Source: Methanobacteriota archaeon
Lineage (GTDB): Archaea > Thermoplasmatota > Poseidoniia > Poseidoniales > Thalassarchaeaceae
Assembly: GCA_002697105.1 (NCBI GenBank)
Contig: NZTS01000022.1
Span: forward strand, 1 to 8,397
Length of the DNA: 8,397 nucleotides
Direction: 5' to 3'
The notes beneath the pieces were generated by a model. The model was not told where the DNA came from. It saw nothing but the letters and a program-made list of their open reading frames with translations, and ran no database searches. Positions 4,933-8,397 of this stretch are shown one piece after another (the first letter of the stretch is position 1; each line of letters begins with the position of its first letter). Both the position numbers and the translations under genes were made by a program.

Positions 4933-7900
4933 ATGCGTCGCGGTTCAGTAGTAGCCTGTGTCCTTTTTTTGTTGGCTTCTTGTGGCCCACTGGTCGGCAT
5001 TGTATCGGCAGATTCGTCGGTTCTGTTAGATCTTGATCGCGATCTAGTTGTTTTAACCCCTGGTCAATCAACTAATGTTACTTTAACAGTTGAAAATAAT
5101 GATACTTCTATCCATGATTTTTCAGTTTCATTAGGTAGTTCTTCTGCTGGCTCTGAATGGGTGGTTAATTTAACTCAAACTACAATCAATCAAGTCTTCC
5201 CTTATGCTAGCGATTCCATTGAAATTATAATTTCATTGAATGGGAATCCGTCATCCTCTTCATCAGGGACACAATGGATTTTAGTTAATCGAAGTGGGGC
5301 ATCATCTAGTATCGAGATTCACCTTTCTGTAGGTGCTATGTATCTACCAGACATTGATGCAACTGGAATAGGAAATAATGGCTTAGTCCATTCTGAAGTA
5401 AATTCTACAATTAACCTGCCAATTGAAATTTCTAATTTTGGTTCAGTTCAAGATACAATATTGCTAAGTGTTGGTTCAGAACCAGACCTAGCAGCCTTTT
5501 GGGCTAATCAATCAAGTGGAAATAGTTCGAATAATTCTGGTAATAATAACAGTGGCGGGGATAACAATGATGGAAACAACTCTAGTGGAAACAACTCTGG
5601 TGGAAGTAATACAACTACAATCAATAATTTACTGATGTATGGTAACAGTTACACTTCTCAAAATTCATTACACACAATTCTTGAAGATCTAGGGGTCAAT
5701 GATGCTGAAGCATTGACTGGAGGGGGAATGCGATTCGATGATCATTGGAACAATGTGAATTCATCCGGACATTCTTGGAATAGTACTCTCCGTAATCCGA
5801 ATTTGAATTGGGATTATGTCATTCTACAAGATCAGAGCCAAGTTCCCGGATTCAATAGGTCTACAACCTCTTGGATTGAAGATAAAGACGCGGCTATATT
5901 GTTGGCAAATGAAATTGAATCTGAATCTTCTGAATCAGTTTTACTGATGACTTGGGGGAGGAGAAATGGAGATGTAACTAATCCTACAATCTATTCCAAC
6001 TTCACAATGATGCAAGATAGGCTTGAAGACGGTTATATCGATTTCCGAGATAACATGACTGTCCAAGGTCGTGATGTATGGATTGCCCCGGTTGGCTTAG
6101 CCTTCAAACACATTCACGATTCTATACAGAATTCTGGTTCAAATCCCATTTCCTCTACTTCAACTTTCTATGGGCTATATTCTGCAGACGGCAGTCATCC
6201 ATCCTTGTCAGGAAGTTATTTGGCAGCATGTGTGATTTATGCTACATTGACCGGAGAAACTCCTGTAGGTTCAAATGATTCAGTTTCCCTTTCTAATTCA
6301 TTGAAACTTGAATTACAGCAAGCTGCAGCAGCTACCGTATTCAATGAAACAAGTCATCTATCATATCCTTGGGAGAATTCGTCATCAAGTGGGACTTCTA
6401 TTCCTCGAACAGTCCCTAGTCAGGGTCTTGATGCATCTAGTTGGTCAGTAACCTGGGAAGATCCAGTGGTTAGAAACTTATCTTCAGGGTCATCAACTTT
6501 CGTCAATCTAAGTATTGAGATACCTAATAATGCTGCACCAGGTCCTTATGGATTCAGGCTTTATGCTGCTAGTGCGTTAGGAAATAATAGTATTAGTACA
6601 GTAATGGTAGTAGATGTAAATGGAACTCATTTGTATGAATCTAATTTCTTAACTGATAGTACATGGATCCCGGGGAGTTCAGGAAACCTCACTCTTACTC
6701 TTACCGATGTTGGTACTGATGGTATTTCTCCCTCCATTGTCCCAGGAAGCATATCTAGTACCGGTGCTTGTTTGGTAGATAGTGTGGAATCTATCGATAC
6801 ATCTGCATCAGCGTCTTGGTTATTTGAAATGGACATACTCTCATCAGCACATCAAGGAGATATTTGTCATCTTTCTCTAAGTATTCATGAGGCTGAAAGT
6901 GACATTACGACTGTGTTAACACATTCCTTTGTAATTGGAGAGCATCTTTCTGTATCGATTGAAATGCCTTCTGCAATTACGATTATTGAACCCGGTGAAT
7001 CATCAACAGTTGACGTAATGTTGTCAAATACTGGGACAGAAGATCTTACTGTTTCAGCATCCTCCTCCATTGTTGATGGATTATTGATATCTATTCAAGA
7101 TACTGAAGTTAAACGAGGTTCAACAGAAATCATGATTATTTCAATTTCTGCAGATTCGGATATCGCTGTCGTAGGTCTCGCATCATTGAATCTCACATTC
7201 TCTCTAAATTTGACAGGAGTCGAGGTATCTATCAATGGAAATGAAACAAATAATGGTCATGTTGATTTGGACATATCTCCTTGGAGCTCCTTACGAATTG
7301 TATCTCCCCAGACTAATGGCATTACAATTGAACCCGGTTCTACTACCTCCTTTTCATTTGACGTAGAAAATCAAGGTACAGAATCAGTCGATGCATCTTT
7401 GATCTGGACTTCAGTTCCAGCAGGCGTAAGTGTGAGTACTCTAGATGGTTCTATCTCTCTTTCAATCGGTGAGATGACAACTATTACTGTTTTATTTGAA
7501 TCAGAACAATCAGCAGTTGCCACAAATTCCCCAGTGAATTTTGAATTAGTTTCGACAATCGATGGTGAGACTTTTGATTCAATCAATACCTCAATTTCTG
7601 TTACTCCCAGAGGGATTCCATCTTTGAGTTCTGGTTCAACACAATTGTCGATATTATCTTCCCTGTGGAGTACTGTTGATTTTACTATTGCAAATACCGG
7701 AAACTCCGCCGGAGTTTTTGAGATTGTAGTTACTGAAAGCCCATCAGGAGTTCAGATAGTACTTTCAGAAAGTGCTTTTTCTCTTGATTCAGGATCTACT
7801 ACCTCCTTTGAAGTTCAAGTCAAGGGAGATGGAATTGGAATTTTGTCTCTGATGGCTTCTTCCACCACTGGGCCTAGTTTCAATTCTACTGAATCTCTTG

Positions 7901-8397
7901 AGATTGTTCAAGGTTCATTGGCTCCTCAAGTTACTCTCTCTCCGTCTGTTGTAGATTTACAACATGAAGAAACAATCACATTCTCAGGTTATATCTTCAA
8001 CCCAACAGATAGTTCTGGAGAATATGCGTTAGAGGTATTGAGTAGTTTAGATTGTGCTTTAGCAGCCAGTAGTATAACAGTACCTTCCGGTTCTTCGATT
8101 GAAGTCTTGATATCTTGTGATTCGACCACATCCAATCTTGCAGGGGCGCATCAAGTAACATTAGTCGCACGCCCAGTAGATTTACCTTCAGTATCTTCTT
8201 CTTCGTCTTCAGATGTCACTCTCATTGAATCGATAGGAGTTAATGGTGCAATTCTTTTAGACATTGAATTAGTCGAAGATGGCGGATTAATCATCGACAA
8301 AGATGGAAGTTTGACAATGGTGATTCGCGTAGAAAATACTGGCAATTCTCACAAAAAAGGCATCTTAATCTTATCAGGTCAAGGATTGAATTCAGGG
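4933..8397 (+). CDS. Giant secreted protein: signal peptide, Ig-like domains, SGNH-hydrolase domain and C-terminal Ig-like repeat array (C-terminus beyond window)
   Basis: One frame is open from ATG 4933 to the right edge: 1155 codons, no stop. Residues 1-26 form a Sec signal peptide (MRRGSVVACVLFLLASCG then PLVGIVSA). It offers both a lipobox-like LASC (14-17) and a signal-peptidase-I-like site VSA/D (24-27), so anchoring is unresolved. Residues about 27-183 look like Ig-type beta-sandwiches. An Asn/Ser/Gly linker covers 192-229. An SGNH hydrolase domain (about 231-447, DUF4886-like) has block I GNSYT with likely nucleophile Ser239, a GGG turn at 263-265, WDYVILQDQSQVP (293-305), and the D419/H422 pair in ADGSHPS, followed by YLAACVIYATLTGETPVG. 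A short Ser-rich linker leads to Ig-like/NEW3/CARDB-like repeats, with repeated phrases IEPGESSTV (685-693), IEPGSTTSF (799-807), IANTGNSAG (919-927) and VENTGNSHK (1133-1141). Likely extracellular esterase or deacetylase activity on glycans or lipids is inferred from the fold. Only eight lysines occur. No membrane or sorting segment is visible before the edge. Confidence 0.9.
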   Translation, partial: MRRGSVVACVLFLLASCGPLVGIVSADSSVLLDLDRDLVVLTPGQSTNVTLTVENNDTSIHDFSVSLGSSSAGSEWVVNLTQTTINQVFPYASDSIEIIISLNGNPSSSSSGTQWILVNRSGASSSIEIHLSVGAMYLPDIDATGIGNNGLVHSEVNSTINLPIEISNFGSVQDTILLSVGSEPDLAAFWANQSSGNSSNNSGNNNSGGDNNDGNNSSGNNSGGSNTTTINNLLMYGNSYTSQNSLHTILEDLGVNDAEALTGGGMRFDDHWNNVNSSGHSWNSTLRNPNLNWDYVILQDQSQVPGFNRSTTSWIEDKDAAILLANEIESESSESVLLMTWGRRNGDVTNPTIYSNFTMMQDRLEDGYIDFRDNMTVQGRDVWIAPVGLAFKHIHDSIQNSGSNPISSTSTFYGLYSADGSHPSLSGSYLAACVIYATLTGETPVGSNDSVSLSNSLKLELQQAAAATVFNETSHLSYPWENSSSSGTSIPRTVPSQGLDASSWSVTWEDPVVRNLSSGSSTFVNLSIEIPNNAAPGPYGFRLYAASALGNNSISTVMVVDVNGTHLYESNFLTDSTWIPGSSGNLTLTLTDVGTDGISPSIVPGSISSTGACLVDSVESIDTSASASWLFEMDILSSAHQGDICHLSLSIHEAESDITTVLTHSFVIGEHLSVSIEMPSAITIIEPGESSTVDVMLSNTGTEDLTVSASSSIVDGLLISIQDTEVKRGSTEIMIISISADSDIAVVGLASLNLTFSLNLTGVEVSINGNETNNGHVDLDISPWSSLRIVSPQTNGITIEPGSTTSFSFDVENQGTESVDASLIWTSVPAGVSVSTLDGSISLSIGEMTTITVLFESEQSAVATNSPVNFELVSTIDGETFDSINTSISVTPRGIPSLSSGSTQLSILSSLWSTVDFTIANTGNSAGVFEIVVTESPSGVQIVLSESAFSLDSGSTTSFEVQVKGDGIGILSLMASSTTGPSFNSTESLEIVQGSLAPQVTLSPSVVDLQHEETITFSGYIFNPTDSSGEYALEVLSSLDCALAASSITVPSGSSIEVLISCDSTTSNLAGAHQVTLVARPVDLPSVSSSSSSDVTLIESIGVNGAILLDIELVEDGGLIIDKDGSLTMVIRVENTGNSHKKGILILSGQGLNSG
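5572..5601 (+). repeat. 15-bp tandem duplication in the Asn/Ser-rich linker
   Basis: Two adjacent 15-bp units, GGAAACAACTCTAGT and GGAAACAACTCTGGT, differ at one base and encode GNNSS and GNNSG. They lie inside a longer low-complexity linker (5506-5619) between the N-terminal Ig-like part and the SGNH domain. This suggests that the linker lengthens or shortens by slippage. Confidence 0.8.

Noticed and set aside
4867..4935. Possible stop-codon readthrough fusing MetK to the secreted protein
   Set aside because: The two frames are in register and the 21 intervening codons lack stops, but the second gene has its own ATG followed by a signal peptide. A fusion would bury that signal, so the register is probably chance.
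5506..5619. CRISPR-like or satellite repeat array
   Set aside because: The repetition is a low-complexity coding linker with 15-bp tandem units; there are no spacers and the frame is kept.
6627..8345. Several short leftward frames under the large secreted-protein gene
   Set aside because: They are antisense to a continuous 1155-codon frame, and Ser/Thr/Asp-rich coding naturally leaves the opposite strand open.

Overview
The window looks like a piece of a planktonic archaeal genome, most plausibly Marine Group II-like Euryarchaeota (Candidatus Poseidoniales). The support is an aspartyl-tRNA synthetase of the short archaeal/eukaryotic type, starts without Shine-Dalgarno sequences, a T-rich 3' end after one gene, an AT-leaning base composition, and a very large secreted protein built from Ig-like beta-sandwich repeats. 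The lineage is an inference: no rRNA or other marker is present, and some genes (metK, the SGNH domain) have a bacterial flavour.

Layout. The left third is read leftwards: aspS (1288-2703), a tRNA-Val(UAC) with encoded CCA (1174-1249), a stand-alone CinA C-terminal-type amidase with an acidic C-terminal extension (403-1149), and the N-terminal 120 codons of an unrecognised protein that leaves the left edge (1-362). The gaps are 38, 24 and 40 nt, so co-transcription is plausible. A 98-nt divergent intergenic region (2704-2801) separates this block from the rightward genes: a CmoB/DUF1698-like methyltransferase (2802-3554), a T-rich terminator-like spacer, S-adenosylmethionine synthetase metK (3619-4869), and an open-ended reading frame from 4933 to the right edge (1155 codons, no stop).

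The large right-hand gene has a signal peptide, N-terminal Ig-like domains, an Asn/Ser/Gly-rich linker, an SGNH-hydrolase domain (GNSYT at 237-241, D419/H422), and then a long C-terminal array of Ig-like (NEW3/CARDB/COG1470-like) repeats. The SGNH domain appears to interrupt one of the Ig-like domains. I regard it as the most interesting object here: a giant, lysine-poor, probably surface-displayed or secreted esterase/deacylase-like protein.

Functionally, metK makes SAM and its neighbour is a predicted SAM-dependent (or carboxy-SAM-dependent) methyltransferase. aspS and tRNA-Val belong to translation. The CinA-type protein belongs to NAD salvage and repair of damaged pyridine nucleotides. 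No mobile element, CRISPR array, rRNA or gene-free stretch longer than 300 nt was seen.
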